Positions 16,817 to 26,560 are shown, counted from the first letter of the stretch. The stretch is DNA of 64,000 bases from an uncultured Clostridium sp. (GCA_902785295.1 CACZYK010000006.1:1-64000), one strand, 5' to 3'. Numbers and translations are program-made. The notes: generated by a model not told the origin, from the letters alone.

Positions 16817-17749
16817 CTATATACAAACTCTCACAAATCTTTTAAAGTTTCCCTTACATACAAAAGAGCTGTCAATTATTTTAAAACCAGCTGATTTTAT
16901 GTATTCATCCATATCCTCAAATGTTATTAAAACTAATTTATTTGCAATTTTTCTTGAGTAATTAATTATATCTGTTTGCTCTTTTAATGTAGTTGGAGTA
17001 AATAATCCATAAGGAAGGTCTATTATTGCTGCATCATATTTTTCTTTTATATCACGCATATCCTTGCAAGTAATACAATCATCATATCCAAAAAACTTTA
17101 AGTTTCTTTTTGCATCATTTGCAACTGGTAATCTAAGTTCTACTCCTTTAATATCTATTCCCATTGAAAGCCCTTCAATTACTACTGTCCCAACTCCACA
17201 ACAAGGGTCAATAATCTTCGTATTTAAATTATCACAAATAGCTATATTTACTAATGCTCTTGCAATTCTTCCACTTAAAGAATTTGAATAAGAACAGGGC
17301 TTGCTATCATGTATGTGCCACTTAAAATCATTTTTTTCATACTCACCAAAAAACCACTTGTTATTTATGCAAATTACTCCTAAAGTAATTTTAGGATTTT
17401 TCATATTTGGTTCTCCATTAATTACAAGCCCTATTTCCCTCATAGCATTTAATCTTTCTTCATAAGAAATTTCATTTTTATCTAATCTTATATAACAAAC
17501 CTTAAAATCTTTATATGATAAATTATCTCTTTTTATATTTTCAATAATTTTATCTAAAGATTCCTCTTCATAAATTATAGCTAAAGATTCTTTTATAAAT
17601 GGACTTCTTGTTGGTGTGATATATTTTTTAGAAAAGAAAGTCTTCCCTTCTAGTTCTAAATTAAAAAGAGATTTTATTTCTAACTTGCATAAATCTTTTT
17701 CATATTGTGGATAATTTACTACATAAAAATATTTATTTTCTTTAATCAT
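16817..17749 (-). CDS. Putative RNA (guanine-N2) methyltransferase, Trm11/TrmG10 type
   Basis: 310 residues. The C-terminal half is a Rossmann methyltransferase with D-P-C-C-G-V-G-T-V-V (SAM loop) and the catalytic-type D-L-P-Y-G-L-F, a variant of the (D/N)PPY motif used by amino-methyltransferases acting on guanine or adenine. The N-terminal half lacks a clear THUMP signature but has the size for one. This is the COG1041 pattern, which in other organisms modifies tRNA guanosine 10. A specific target cannot be assigned. Monocistronic, ending in the hairpin repeat. Confidence 0.72.
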   Translation of the reverse strand: MIKENKYFYVVNYPQYEKDLCKLEIKSLFNLELEGKTFFSKKYITPTRSPFIKESLAIIYEEESLDKIIENIKRDNLSYKDFKVCYIRLDKNEISYEERLNAMREIGLVINGEPNMKNPKITLGVICINNKWFFGEYEKNDFKWHIHDSKPCSYSNSLSGRIARALVNIAICDNLNTKIIDPCCGVGTVVIEGLSMGIDIKGVELRLPVANDAKRNLKFFGYDDCITCKDMRDIKEKYDAAIIDLPYGLFTPTTLKEQTDIINYSRKIANKLVLITFEDMDEYIKSAGFKIIDSSFVCKGNFKRFVRVCI

Positions 17750-17914
17750 TATTTTTCTCCAAATTATTATTTCTAAATTAACTTATAATATTTCTTTTTT
17801 TCCCAAATTATATTATAATATCTTATGGTTTACTTTTTACCTTTTATATTACAATTATGCACTTTTAAATTATATCATAAAAATTTAACATTTTTTTAAA
17901 AATAATTTTTTATT

Positions 17915-17962
17915 GATTATTCAATTTTCAGAAAATTATGATATAATTTATAATATAATTAT
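17915..17962 (+). promoter_or_regulatory. Promoter of the unknown gene at 17989
   Basis: A TATAAT box preceded by TGA (extended -10, ATTATGATATAAT) lies about 45 bases before the start codon, with an AT-rich -35 region (TTCAAT, 16-base spacing). Confidence 0.5.
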
Positions 17963-17988
17963 TCAACTTACTCAAGGAGATGATAAAA

Positions 17989-18933
17989 ATGATATTAGCA
18001 GAAATGGATAAAATTTATTCAACATTAAATGACGAAGGCTTCAGTTTATCTAGTGCTTCATATGAAAAAGATGATTATCATGTTTTTTATAAAAGTGGCT
18101 TAGTTCTTACAATGGACCTTTCTACAGAAAATGTAGATGCAACTATGATGTATTTTGATTCTAATGATGAATTTGTATCTTATACTTATAATTTACCTAC
18201 TCCAAAATCTTTTGAGGACCTTTTAGAGCATGTTTTAAATGTCATTGAAACAAATAGTATGAAATTAAAATGGAATCTTAACCTTTATGAAATAATTCAT
18301 TTAGATAAATTAATATTTGTTTCTAAAAAAGACCTAGAACAAATTTCTTCAAAAGATAATTTGGACAATCTTAAGATTGAAAGAATTATGAATTTTGACA
18401 GACCTCTATTTAATATGATAGTTGGATTTGGTGATGATAAAAATAAATTTACTCTTTTGTATGACAAGCTTTCTAATGAGGGATTTAAAATAATGCTTAT
18501 AGAAAAGAGTAATACAGGAATAGCTAATATAACTAGAGCTTTATTCAGGAAAGATGGGGTTTTAATTGTTTTATTCTATGAAGAATCTGGAGTTATCCTT
18601 TGTGGAAACATTTATTTCCAAACAAGTAATCCTATAAGTGATAATTTATATATAGATGATGATAATATCTTAAATAAATTTGACTTAGATGATGAAAATG
18701 AATCTAAAGACTGCATTCTTTATAAAGTAAAATTCTCTGAAACTACATTAAAAACTGTTTTATACTTAATGAATAATACTGATATTATACATTCTAAAAT
18801 GTGTAAAGGTGCTTATCAAAGCATAAACTTAGTTAATAGTACAACTTATCTTGCAAATAAATATCATAAACACTTAAAATCTATTGCTGATGAATTATCT
18901 GATGAAGATTTAGAAGCTTTAGGAATGAAATAA
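17989..18933 (+). CDS. Unknown protein with an internal repeat
   Basis: 314 residues, soluble, acidic, no signal peptide. The second ATG is chosen because AAGGAG lies nine bases before it and touches the first. Residues 8-62 and 155-213 look like two diverged copies of one module: Y-x-x-L-x-x-E-G-F at the start, a F-x-K-x-G-x-x-x-x-x turn in the middle and a Y-F segment near the end. No catalytic motif was recognised. The pattern suggests two alpha/beta modules joined by a helical linker (about 70-150). The gene stands alone on the plus strand with its own promoter and terminator, convergent with cca. Function unknown. Confidence 0.75.
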   Translation: MILAEMDKIYSTLNDEGFSLSSASYEKDDYHVFYKSGLVLTMDLSTENVDATMMYFDSNDEFVSYTYNLPTPKSFEDLLEHVLNVIETNSMKLKWNLNLYEIIHLDKLIFVSKKDLEQISSKDNLDNLKIERIMNFDRPLFNMIVGFGDDKNKFTLLYDKLSNEGFKIMLIEKSNTGIANITRALFRKDGVLIVLFYEESGVILCGNIYFQTSNPISDNLYIDDDNILNKFDLDDENESKDCILYKVKFSETTLKTVLYLMNNTDIIHSKMCKGAYQSINLVNSTTYLANKYHKHLKSIADELSDEDLEALGMK

Positions 18934-18954
18934 GAAAGCATAATTAAAACTTAT

Positions 18955-19033
18955 GGCAGAATAAATATATTGTTTAGTCTTAACTTGAAGCTAATAGGCT
19001 TAAAGAGTACAATAATATATCTATTCTGCTTTT
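18955..19033. terminator. Terminator between convergent genes
   Basis: GGCAGAATA plus an ATATATTG arm pair with CAATAATATAT and TATTCTGC, followed by seven T on the plus strand. The loop of about 35 bases holds a smaller inner pairing. It lies between the unknown gene and the end of cca. Confidence 0.7.
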
Positions 19034-19034
19034 T

Positions 19035-20324
19035 TTATTTTATCATATTGATTAGTATTTCTTTATTATTTAAATTAGGATTTTCAATCACTTTATCTAA
19101 AAGCTTATTTAAAATTATTCCTATATCCTTTCCTGGTTTAATTCCTAAAGCTATTAAGTCTCTTCCATCAATAGCTAAATCTTTGATAGTAAAGCATTCT
19201 TGTGCTTCTATAATTTCATTTAGTTTTTTTTCTGACTCTATAAGCTTTTCTTCTTTTTCTTTGTATAATTTAGGGTTTTGAGCTAATGCATCTGCCTTCT
19301 TTACTTTAAGTAGGTCTCTAAACAGTTCTTCTCCAATTAAGCTTAGAAGCTTTCTTATGGATTTTTTAGTTCTTATGTCTCTATCGTGGTACTTTACTAG
19401 TGTAACTACCTTGTTTATTGTATCATTATCATATTTCATTCTTTTTAATATTTCAAAGGCTTTATCAGCTGATGCTAAGTCATGGCCATAAAAGTGTCCT
19501 ATTCCTTTTTCATCTACTGTTTTACATTGAGGCTTACATATGTCATGTAAAATCATTGTAAGTCTTAAATGCAAAACAGGTTCTATATTTTCTGCTGATT
19601 TTAATATATGTGTTAAAACATCATATATATGATGAGGATTTTGTTGCTCAACGCCTTTACATAAACATAACTCATTTAAAAAGTGTTTTAAAAGACCAGA
19701 ACTTATAAGTTCATTAATGTACATAGGATTTGAAAGTATTATTTTATCAAATTCTACCCTTATTCTTTCAATAGAAACATTTTTTATGTTATCACTTAAG
19801 TTTTTTATTCCTTTTTTTGTTGATTCTTCTATTTCAAAACCAAGCTGTGCTGCAAACCTTATGGCTCTAAGCATTCTTAAGGCATCTTCTTCAAATCTTT
19901 TATCTGCATTTCCAACTGCTCTTATTATTTTATTATCTAAATCTTCTAGCCCTTTAAAATAATCTATAAGACCATTCTCTTCATTATATGCCATTGCATT
20001 TATGGTCTCACTTACAAATTGAACTTCCTCTGGGTGCCTTCCATCTTTATACTCTCCATCAATTCTATATGTAGTCACTTCAAAGTTTTCTTTATCTAAG
20101 ATAACTGTTACTGTACCATGCTTTATTCCTGTTGGAACTGTTTTTTCAAAAATATTTATTGTGTCTTCTGGCTTTGCATTAGTGGTTATATCCCAATCGT
20201 TAACTTTTCTATTTATTAAGCTATCTCTTACACAACCACCTACTGCATAGCTTTCAAAACCATTTTCTTTAAATTTATCAATTATAAATTTTACATTTTT
20301 AGGAAGCTCTATTTTAAACTCCAT
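19035..20324 (-). CDS. cca: CCA tRNA nucleotidyltransferase (class II, with HD domain)
   Basis: 429 residues: head domain with G-G-C-V-R-D-S and D-W-D-I-T-T (the DxD metal site), neck motif E-D-A-L-R-M-L-R-A-I-R, and an HD domain (M-I-L-H-D-I-C-K-P near 255). It adds or repairs the 3' CCA of tRNAs; clostridial members can also carry phosphatase-type activity through HD. It begins 11 bases inside the preceding nucleotidyltransferase gene, so the two are probably cotranslated. Confidence 0.93.
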   Translation of the reverse strand: MEFKIELPKNVKFIIDKFKENGFESYAVGGCVRDSLINRKVNDWDITTNAKPEDTINIFEKTVPTGIKHGTVTVILDKENFEVTTYRIDGEYKDGRHPEEVQFVSETINAMAYNEENGLIDYFKGLEDLDNKIIRAVGNADKRFEEDALRMLRAIRFAAQLGFEIEESTKKGIKNLSDNIKNVSIERIRVEFDKIILSNPMYINELISSGLLKHFLNELCLCKGVEQQNPHHIYDVLTHILKSAENIEPVLHLRLTMILHDICKPQCKTVDEKGIGHFYGHDLASADKAFEILKRMKYDNDTINKVVTLVKYHDRDIRTKKSIRKLLSLIGEELFRDLLKVKKADALAQNPKLYKEKEEKLIESEKKLNEIIEAQECFTIKDLAIDGRDLIALGIKPGKDIGIILNKLLDKVIENPNLNNKEILINMIK

Positions 20325-21324
20325 TTAATATCACATCCCTATTTATTGAAATCATAAGTTCTTCTACTTTATCATAATCAGGTTCATCTTTTAAGCAAGT
20401 ATTTTTTGAAGCATAATCAAATTTCTTTTCATAATCATTTACCATTTCAAATATTTCACTATAAGAAAATTCTCCATTTCTTATTTTAAGAAGAAATTCC
20501 CTATCATTTTCTCTATAGGTATTTATTCCTCTTCCTTCTAAAAGCTCTGTGCCCATTATAAAAAGTCTTATTAAATGCATGGCATGTTTATTTAAATGAT
20601 TTGCATCTTTTTTGCTATTTCTATGGTTTAACTTATCATAGTCATTTATCACATTACTCATTTCAGCATATATATTTTTAAAATCTCTAAGAGGATAATG
20701 ATTAAAATTTACATCTATAAATAATTCGCTTTCAAATCCTTCTTTTTTAGATTTATCAATATAAATATTAAGATTTTCCTTTGAAAAAACTTCATATCTA
20801 TCCTTCATAGTAGCTATTTGAGTTTTTATTGTATTAAGCATGTGTATTTCTTTTTCTTTTTGAGGATAATTATCTCTTGCTAATGCGTTTTGAAGCCTTC
20901 TTAACTGAGCAGAAGCATATCCTCCAAAGCTTTGGATTGCTCGTTTAGATAAAAATAAATTTATATTATCCTTAATCATTTTTCCATATTTATTGCATAT
21001 AAATATATGCTCATCTTTTGTTCCAAGCATTTCTAATACATTAGGGTTACAATTTAGCATAAGTTTAAGTATTTTTCTTAAACCATATATTACAGTGTCT
21101 GTTTCTCTATTTTCAAATTGTTCAAATGAAGATGAACCAAGAATTTCACAGCTTCTTTCAACAGCTATTCCCCTAATATCAAGGTCACTTGTTTCAACAT
21201 TTGTTCCATAAGCATAACTTCCACCAGTAGTAAGAAATATAATATTTTTTCCTAAGTGCTTATCAGTTCTTAAAAAATCATATTCTTTAGATGCAAGTTT
21301 TTCTTTTATTTCAGAAGTATTCAA
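20314..21324 (-). CDS. Predicted nucleotidyltransferase (COG3541 type)
   Basis: 336 residues with the nucleotidyltransferase signature G-G-S-Y-A-Y-G-T and S-D-L-D-I-R-G near residue 33-50, followed by a helical C-terminal half. This is the PF10127/COG3541 type, distantly related to DNA polymerase beta; its members are thought to modify RNA or small molecules, but function is not settled. TTG is taken as start because GGGGTG lies just upstream and no ATG fits. It overlaps the start of cca. Confidence 0.8.
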   Translation of the reverse strand: MNTSEIKEKLASKEYDFLRTDKHLGKNIIFLTTGGSYAYGTNVETSDLDIRGIAVERSCEILGSSSFEQFENRETDTVIYGLRKILKLMLNCNPNVLEMLGTKDEHIFICNKYGKMIKDNINLFLSKRAIQSFGGYASAQLRRLQNALARDNYPQKEKEIHMLNTIKTQIATMKDRYEVFSKENLNIYIDKSKKEGFESELFIDVNFNHYPLRDFKNIYAEMSNVINDYDKLNHRNSKKDANHLNKHAMHLIRLFIMGTELLEGRGINTYRENDREFLLKIRNGEFSYSEIFEMVNDYEKKFDYASKNTCLKDEPDYDKVEELMISINRDVILNGV

Positions 21325-21441
21325 TCCATCACCCCATTTTTACTAAGCTAAATATTAAATTTATATTTTCTAATAGAGGATATACTTAGTAATTAATATG
21401 TTATTATTCCATAAGCAAAAAAGCTTATTATCTCAATTTTT

Positions 21442-22881
21442 TTAATCTAACTTAATTAAGTATTGAGCTAAATTGGTCTTTTGGTTTTTAAATATTAAAG
21501 GCTCAATTTTATATCCTTCTATTCCATTAACATAATTTAAATATATTTCTTTATCAAGACCATCAATATTTCTTAAAAAGCTTATTAAATCCCCACTTAC
21601 CTTATCTTTATAGTTTTCATCTAATTCTATTAAAAAGTCCTTTATTCCATTTTCACTGCTTAATCTTTTTATGTCATTATGAATTAATCCTTCTAAATAA
21701 GAAAGCTTAATAAGTCTGCCCATTCCATTACATAAAGGACATTTCTCTTCCATATATTCATAAACACTTTTCCCTCTTCTTTTTCTAGCTATTTGTACAA
21801 GATTAAGCTCTGTAAATGGAAATATTTTTACGTTTCCTCCATCTTCTTTTAAAGCTTCTTTAAGCTCTTTTAAAACTAAAGATTTATGGCTTTTATCTCT
21901 TAAGTCTATAAAGTCTATTACTATAATTCCACTCATATTTCTGAGCAAAATTTGTCTTCCAATTTCTTTTGCTGCTTCTAGATTAGTTTCTAAGATTGTC
22001 TTTTCAAAGTTTCTTTCTTTAATGTTTTTCCCTGTATTTACATCAACTACATACATAGCTTCTGTTTTATCAATTACAATAGAGCCTCCACAACGAAGGG
22101 CAACTTTATTGTGTCTAAGCTTTAAAAGCTCTTTTTCTATTCCATAAGTATCAAAAAGACCTCTTGTATCATTAAAAATTTTTATTGTTATGTTTTCTTG
22201 GTCTTTTAAATAGCTTTTTGTAAATTCAAAATCATCAACATCATCTAAAACAATCTTTATAGGTTCTGTTCCAACTTTATCTCTTAAAACTTTATTTAAT
22301 GCAAGATTATCTCCATAAAGCTTTCCAAGATTTGTGGAAAACTTCATTCTTCTCATAATCTCTTCATATTCTTTTAAAAGAAGGTTTCTTTCTACTTTAA
22401 GTTCTTCAATGCTTACATTAGCTGATTCTGTTCTCATAATAAGCTTAACACCTAGGATTTCATCAAGTTCTGCTCTTATAAGTTCTTCCTTTACTTCATC
22501 TTTGAATCTTTTTGAAAATTCCATTCCTTCTCCACAGCTTTCAAGAACTATATATTTTGAAGGTATGCTAAATTTTGTTGTTACTTTAGGTCCTTTATCA
22601 TTTAAGAGTTCTTTTATAACTTCTACTATTATTTCATCACCTTTTTTAATACCACTTTCTTTTAATTCATTGCTATAATAAAGATATGCTTCTTTATCAA
22701 GACCAATATCTACGAAAATTGAATTAGTAGCAGGAATAATATTTTTAACCCTACCTTTATAAATTTCACCAATTAAAGGCCCTTTATTTTCTTCTTCTAC
22801 AATACATTCTTTTAGTATTCCCTTATTTCTAATTGCTATTCTAAGAATATTATTTCTTCTTTCTACAAAAATCTCTTTCAT
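21442..22881 (-). CDS. rng: Ribonuclease E/G family protein
   Basis: 479 residues: an S1-like N-terminal part (E-I-Y-K-G-R-V-K-N-I-I-P, I-F-V-D-I-G), an RNase H-like region, the DNase I-like catalytic part with V-V-D-V-N-T-G and I-V-I-D-F-I-D-L (the metal-binding Asp residues), and C-P-L-C-N-G-M-G, the zinc link that joins dimers. It processes rRNA and mRNA. It follows the DUF2344 gene by eleven bases. In most Clostridia rplU comes next; here a 7-kb block intervenes. Confidence 0.93.
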   Translation of the reverse strand: MKEIFVERRNNILRIAIRNKGILKECIVEEENKGPLIGEIYKGRVKNIIPATNSIFVDIGLDKEAYLYYSNELKESGIKKGDEIIVEVIKELLNDKGPKVTTKFSIPSKYIVLESCGEGMEFSKRFKDEVKEELIRAELDEILGVKLIMRTESANVSIEELKVERNLLLKEYEEIMRRMKFSTNLGKLYGDNLALNKVLRDKVGTEPIKIVLDDVDDFEFTKSYLKDQENITIKIFNDTRGLFDTYGIEKELLKLRHNKVALRCGGSIVIDKTEAMYVVDVNTGKNIKERNFEKTILETNLEAAKEIGRQILLRNMSGIIVIDFIDLRDKSHKSLVLKELKEALKEDGGNVKIFPFTELNLVQIARKRRGKSVYEYMEEKCPLCNGMGRLIKLSYLEGLIHNDIKRLSSENGIKDFLIELDENYKDKVSGDLISFLRNIDGLDKEIYLNYVNGIEGYKIEPLIFKNQKTNLAQYLIKLD

Positions 22882-22892
22882 ATTAAAACACC

Positions 22893-23594
22893 CTACCTAA
22901 AGTTACAAAGTGGTATTAATTTTTCATTTCTTGTAAAATACATTTCTTCTCTTTTTATATCAACAAAAGCATCTTCATTTACATTAGATGTTCTTTCTTT
23001 AATATAATCAACTAAAAGGTCAGCAGATAGATGTTCACGACTTCCTGAAGCTAAAAGCACATTTAAAACAAGCTCATTATCCTTAATCCAGTATTTAAAC
23101 TCTAAAACTAAAGGTTTTATATTAACTTCTCTTTCACCTTTTTTACTCTTCTTTATAGTAGTCCAATCATTATCTTTTAATAAATTTTCTATTTCTGTTT
23201 CAAGGCTTGAAGTATTTTCATAAGAAATCTTAATTATGTATCTACATGCATCTATAAGTGCCATAGCTTGAGGTGCTTTCTTCTCTCCTTCAACATTAAC
23301 AACTTTTCTTGCTTGAATAAATTTTATTCCTGAAGCACTTTTAGAATTAAGCTTTTTTATAATTTCCTTTTCATCTACTTCATCTGATAAAACAAGGTCC
23401 ATATACTCCCCTTGAGAATAAACTCCTACAGATAGGGGCTGTGCAATTGACATAGCCATATGAGGATTAAATCCTTTTGAATATTCCATAGGTAAATCTG
23501 CTCTTCTTACTATCTTTTGAAGTGTTCTCATTAAATCTAAATGAGATATAAATTTTATATTACTTTCTTTAGTAAATTTAATTAAGTATCGCAC
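22893..23594 (-). CDS. DUF2344 (TIGR03936) protein
   Basis: About 234 residues from a GTG start (M-R-Y-L-I-K-F-T-K-E); the longer frame extends into the preceding gene without a start site. Conserved parts are I-S-H-L-D-L-M-R, Y-S-K-G-F-N-P-H and S-V-G-V-Y-S-Q-G-E-Y-M-D. In many Firmicutes this domain is encoded next to, or fused to, the TIGR03960 radical SAM protein, suggesting joint action, possibly in RNA modification, but the reaction is unknown. It overlaps the end of the radical SAM gene by 17 bases. Confidence 0.9.
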   Translation of the reverse strand: MRYLIKFTKESNIKFISHLDLMRTLQKIVRRADLPMEYSKGFNPHMAMSIAQPLSVGVYSQGEYMDLVLSDEVDEKEIIKKLNSKSASGIKFIQARKVVNVEGEKKAPQAMALIDACRYIIKISYENTSSLETEIENLLKDNDWTTIKKSKKGEREVNIKPLVLEFKYWIKDNELVLNVLLASGSREHLSADLLVDYIKERTSNVNEDAFVDIKREEMYFTRNEKLIPLCNFR

Positions 23595-25431
23595 CCTTAA
23601 AGCACTCTCCTTCCTTGAAGTTAACATTTATTCCACAACCAGTACATCCTTTTCTGCAATTTTGTGTAAGTTCTGCTCTTTTTGCTTTTTCATTTTCATT
23701 TTCTAGATATTTTCTGTTTACTCCAATATCTATGAAATCCCATGGTAAAATTTCATCATAGCTTCTTTCTCTATAAACATAAAAATCGCCATCTAAATTA
23801 CATTCTTTAATAGCTTCCATCCATGCATCAAAATTAAAGTATTCACTCCATCCGTCAAACTTAGCACCTTTTTCAAAAGCCTTTATTAAAACTTCTGAAA
23901 GCTTTCTATCTCCTCTTGCAAATAAAGCTTCCATATAAGATGTTTTTTGTTCATGGTAGTTATATACTATACTTCTTGATTTTAATGCTCCCTTTATAGC
24001 TTTTATCTTTTCTCCTACTTCATCCATTCTAGCCATCTTAGCCCACTGGAATGGAGTAAATGGCTTTGGAACTAATATAGAGGTACTTACAGTAATCCTT
24101 AGCCCTTTCTTTCTTACACTCTTTGGCACTGCAAAATATTCATCAGCTATTTTTTGTGCTAAATCTGCTATTGCAACACAATCTTCAATTTCTTCATAAG
24201 GAAGACCTATTATAAAATAAAGTTTTATTGAACTCCATCCTGCTTCAAAGGCACTTCTTGATGCTTCTAATATCTTTTCTTCTGTTAATCCTTTATTAAT
24301 TATGTCCCTCATTCTCTGAGAACCAGCCTCTGGTGCAAAAGTAAGACCTGTTTTCTTAACCTTTTGAATTTCTTTTATTAAATCTACAGAAAAAGCATCA
24401 ACTCTTATAGATGGAAGGGCAACAGCTACTTTCTTTTTGCTATGCTCTTCCATAAGTTCATGTATAAGTCTTTGGATATCTGAATAATCACAAGTACTTA
24501 ATGAAGAAAGAGAAATTTCTTGATAGCCTGTATTTGCAATAAGCTTTCTTGCTTGTTCTTCTAATGTTTCTCTTGTTTTTTCCCTTACAGGTCTATAAAT
24601 CATACCTGCTTGACAAAATCTACAGCCATTTGTACATCCTCTAAAAGTTTCAAGAACAACTCTATCATGCACAATATCTGTATAAGGCACTATAATGCTA
24701 TCTGGAAATTCTGATTTATCAAAATCTACTACAATTCTCTTTTTAACCTTAGCTGGTACATCTTCATATTTAGGCTTAAATTCTTTTATTGTACCATCTT
24801 CATTATAGGATACATCATACAATGAAGGTACATAAATGCCTCTTATATGTGATATTTCTCTTAAAAATGCTTTTTTATCCCACTTATCTTGATATTTTTT
24901 ATAGACATCAAGAACATCATTCATCATTTCTTCTCCCTCTCCAAGTTCAAAGAAATCAAATATTTCAGCTAAAGGCTCAGGATTATAAGCACAAGGACCT
25001 CCTGCCATTATAATTGGGTCATTTTCTCCTCTTTCTGAAGCTCTTAAAGGAATTCCTGACATATCAAGCATGTTTAAAATATTAGTATAGCTCATTTCAT
25101 ATTGAAGTGTGAAACCTATAAGATTAAATTCTTTTAAAGGTGTTTTAGTCTCTAAAGAATATAATGATATATTATTTTTTCTTAATTGCTCCTCCATGTC
25201 TGGCCAAGGTGCAAAAACTCTTTCACAATATGTATCTTCTCTTTTATTTATTGTGTGATATAAAATTCTTGTTCCTAAATGAGACATTCCTACTTCATAA
25301 ACATCTGGAAAACAAAAAGCAAATCTTATATCTATACTATCTAAATCTTTAATAATTTCGTTAAGCTCCCCACCAATATATCTTGCAGGTTTCTCAACCT
25401 TATATAAAATATTATCTGTTATTCTATTCAT
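23578..25431 (-). CDS. TIGR03960 family B12-binding-like radical SAM protein
   Basis: About 617 residues from M-N-R-I-T-D-N-I-L. The N-terminal part is Rossmann-like (F-C-F-P-D-V-Y-E-V-G-M-S-H-L-G), the middle carries the radical SAM cysteines in G-C-T-N-G-C-R-F-C-Q-A-G, and the C-terminal part has more cysteines (N-C-R-K-G-C-T-G-C-G). It uses SAM and a 4Fe-4S cluster; the substrate is unknown. The pairing with DUF2344 and rng is conserved in Clostridia. Confidence 0.9.
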   Translation of the reverse strand: MNRITDNILYKVEKPARYIGGELNEIIKDLDSIDIRFAFCFPDVYEVGMSHLGTRILYHTINKREDTYCERVFAPWPDMEEQLRKNNISLYSLETKTPLKEFNLIGFTLQYEMSYTNILNMLDMSGIPLRASERGENDPIIMAGGPCAYNPEPLAEIFDFFELGEGEEMMNDVLDVYKKYQDKWDKKAFLREISHIRGIYVPSLYDVSYNEDGTIKEFKPKYEDVPAKVKKRIVVDFDKSEFPDSIIVPYTDIVHDRVVLETFRGCTNGCRFCQAGMIYRPVREKTRETLEEQARKLIANTGYQEISLSSLSTCDYSDIQRLIHELMEEHSKKKVAVALPSIRVDAFSVDLIKEIQKVKKTGLTFAPEAGSQRMRDIINKGLTEEKILEASRSAFEAGWSSIKLYFIIGLPYEEIEDCVAIADLAQKIADEYFAVPKSVRKKGLRITVSTSILVPKPFTPFQWAKMARMDEVGEKIKAIKGALKSRSIVYNYHEQKTSYMEALFARGDRKLSEVLIKAFEKGAKFDGWSEYFNFDAWMEAIKECNLDGDFYVYRERSYDEILPWDFIDIGVNRKYLENENEKAKRAELTQNCRKGCTGCGINVNFKEGECFKGAILN

Positions 25432-25501
25432 CAAAAGAATCCTCCTATGTATTCTCATATTTATTTATTTTATCATATAAGATATCTTAAAGAAATAACG
25501 A

Positions 25502-26134
25502 TTATTTTTTTCTTTTTCTTAAAAATTTTTCTAATACAATATTATCTATAATATTATTTTTCTCAATCCATGTTGAATATGTTATTAATATTGATGTTAC
25601 CAACAAACTAACATTAGCTCTATGTATAAAAATCGTTAATAAAAATATAAATATAAGCAATATTGAAAAAATAAAGCTTATATTAATTAATATGATTTTT
25701 GATTTTTTATATAAAATTTTTTTAGATAATAAAATTTCATATATTCTAGCACCATCTAAGGGATATGCAGGAAGCATATTAAATATAAATAATCCTAAAT
25801 TAATTCCTATACTCTCACAAAAAGAAATTATATTAATTTTAGTAAGTAACAATAAAATAACATAGATAATTAAATTAAATAAAGGTCCTGAAAAATATAT
25901 TATAATCTTTCTTCTATTATTTAATTCTTCAATATTCTTTAATTTTATTTTTGCACCACTTAAATTAATTTCTAAAGATGATAAAGAAGCACCATAATGT
26001 TTAGCTACTATAATATGAGTTAATTCATGTAATATAATCCACAAAAATGCAATCAGCAGTGTTTTATCATTAAAACTACAAATTATCAGCATTATCCCAA
26101 ATTCTAATAACACTATTTTAGTTTTTTTATTCAT
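25502..26134 (-). CDS. spoIVFB: SpoIVFB-type site-2 metalloprotease
   Basis: About 210 residues with five to six membrane segments, the zinc motif H-E-L-T-H in I-L-H-E-L-T-H-I-I-V and the second site P-A-Y-P-L-D-G-A-R. In Bacillus this family cuts pro-sigma-K in the mother cell. The start at M-N-K-K-T-K is favoured over the earlier ATG-less extension by its GGAG site. The gene lies right after the SpoIVFA-like gene in the standard position downstream of rodA. Confidence 0.85.
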   Translation of the reverse strand: MNKKTKIVLLEFGIMLIICSFNDKTLLIAFLWIILHELTHIIVAKHYGASLSSLEINLSGAKIKLKNIEELNNRRKIIIYFSGPLFNLIIYVILLLLTKINIISFCESIGINLGLFIFNMLPAYPLDGARIYEILLSKKILYKKSKIILINISFIFSILLIFIFLLTIFIHRANVSLLVTSILITYSTWIEKNNIIDNIVLEKFLRKRKK

Positions 26135-26170
26135 ATGATGCTCCTGCACATTGCTTTTTAAAAATCACTC

Positions 26171-26521
26171 TTAAAAAAGATTATCTTTATTGATTTTTTC
26201 TCTAAATTCTTTTATATATTCACTCAAATCATCTTTTATATTATCTAAAAATTCTATTTTATATCTTTTATTGATTTCTGCTTTAACATTTGCAAAAGCC
26301 TGTTGTACATCTTCTGATTTACTATTTTTTGCTATTATAGCAATTAAAATTAGTAATATTGCTCCTATTATTTGAAACATAAGCCTTTTCATAATACCAC
26401 TCTTTTCTTTTTTGTTTACCCTAAAATAATTATCAACATTATGTTTATCTTCTATTTTAGAATTATTGTTTTCTAATGTTTTTGAATAATAACTTTTATA
26501 CAAATTCCTATAATCTGTCAT
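26171..26521 (-). CDS. SpoIVFA-like membrane protein lacking the M23 domain
   Basis: 116 residues from an ATG with GGAG seven bases upstream. It has a polar N-terminal part, one membrane helix (about 51-68) and a charged helical C-terminus ending K-I-N-K-D-N-L-F. Position and the N-terminal pattern fit SpoIVFA, which anchors and inhibits SpoIVFB. SpoIVFA normally continues into a LytM/M23-like domain; here the gene stops before it, and the 36 bases to spoIVFB leave no room for a remnant. Either a naturally short form or a truncated one. Confidence 0.55.
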   Translation of the reverse strand: MTDYRNLYKSYYSKTLENNNSKIEDKHNVDNYFRVNKKEKSGIMKRLMFQIIGAILLILIAIIAKNSKSEDVQQAFANVKAEINKRYKIEFLDNIKDDLSEYIKEFREKINKDNLF

Positions 26522-26560
26522 GGCTTTCTCCAACTACTTATATCAATTAATTATATTCAT

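Noticed and set aside
21411..21430. Terminator after rng
   Set aside because: ATAAGC/GCTTAT pair around an A/T loop but no T-run follows on the minus strand.
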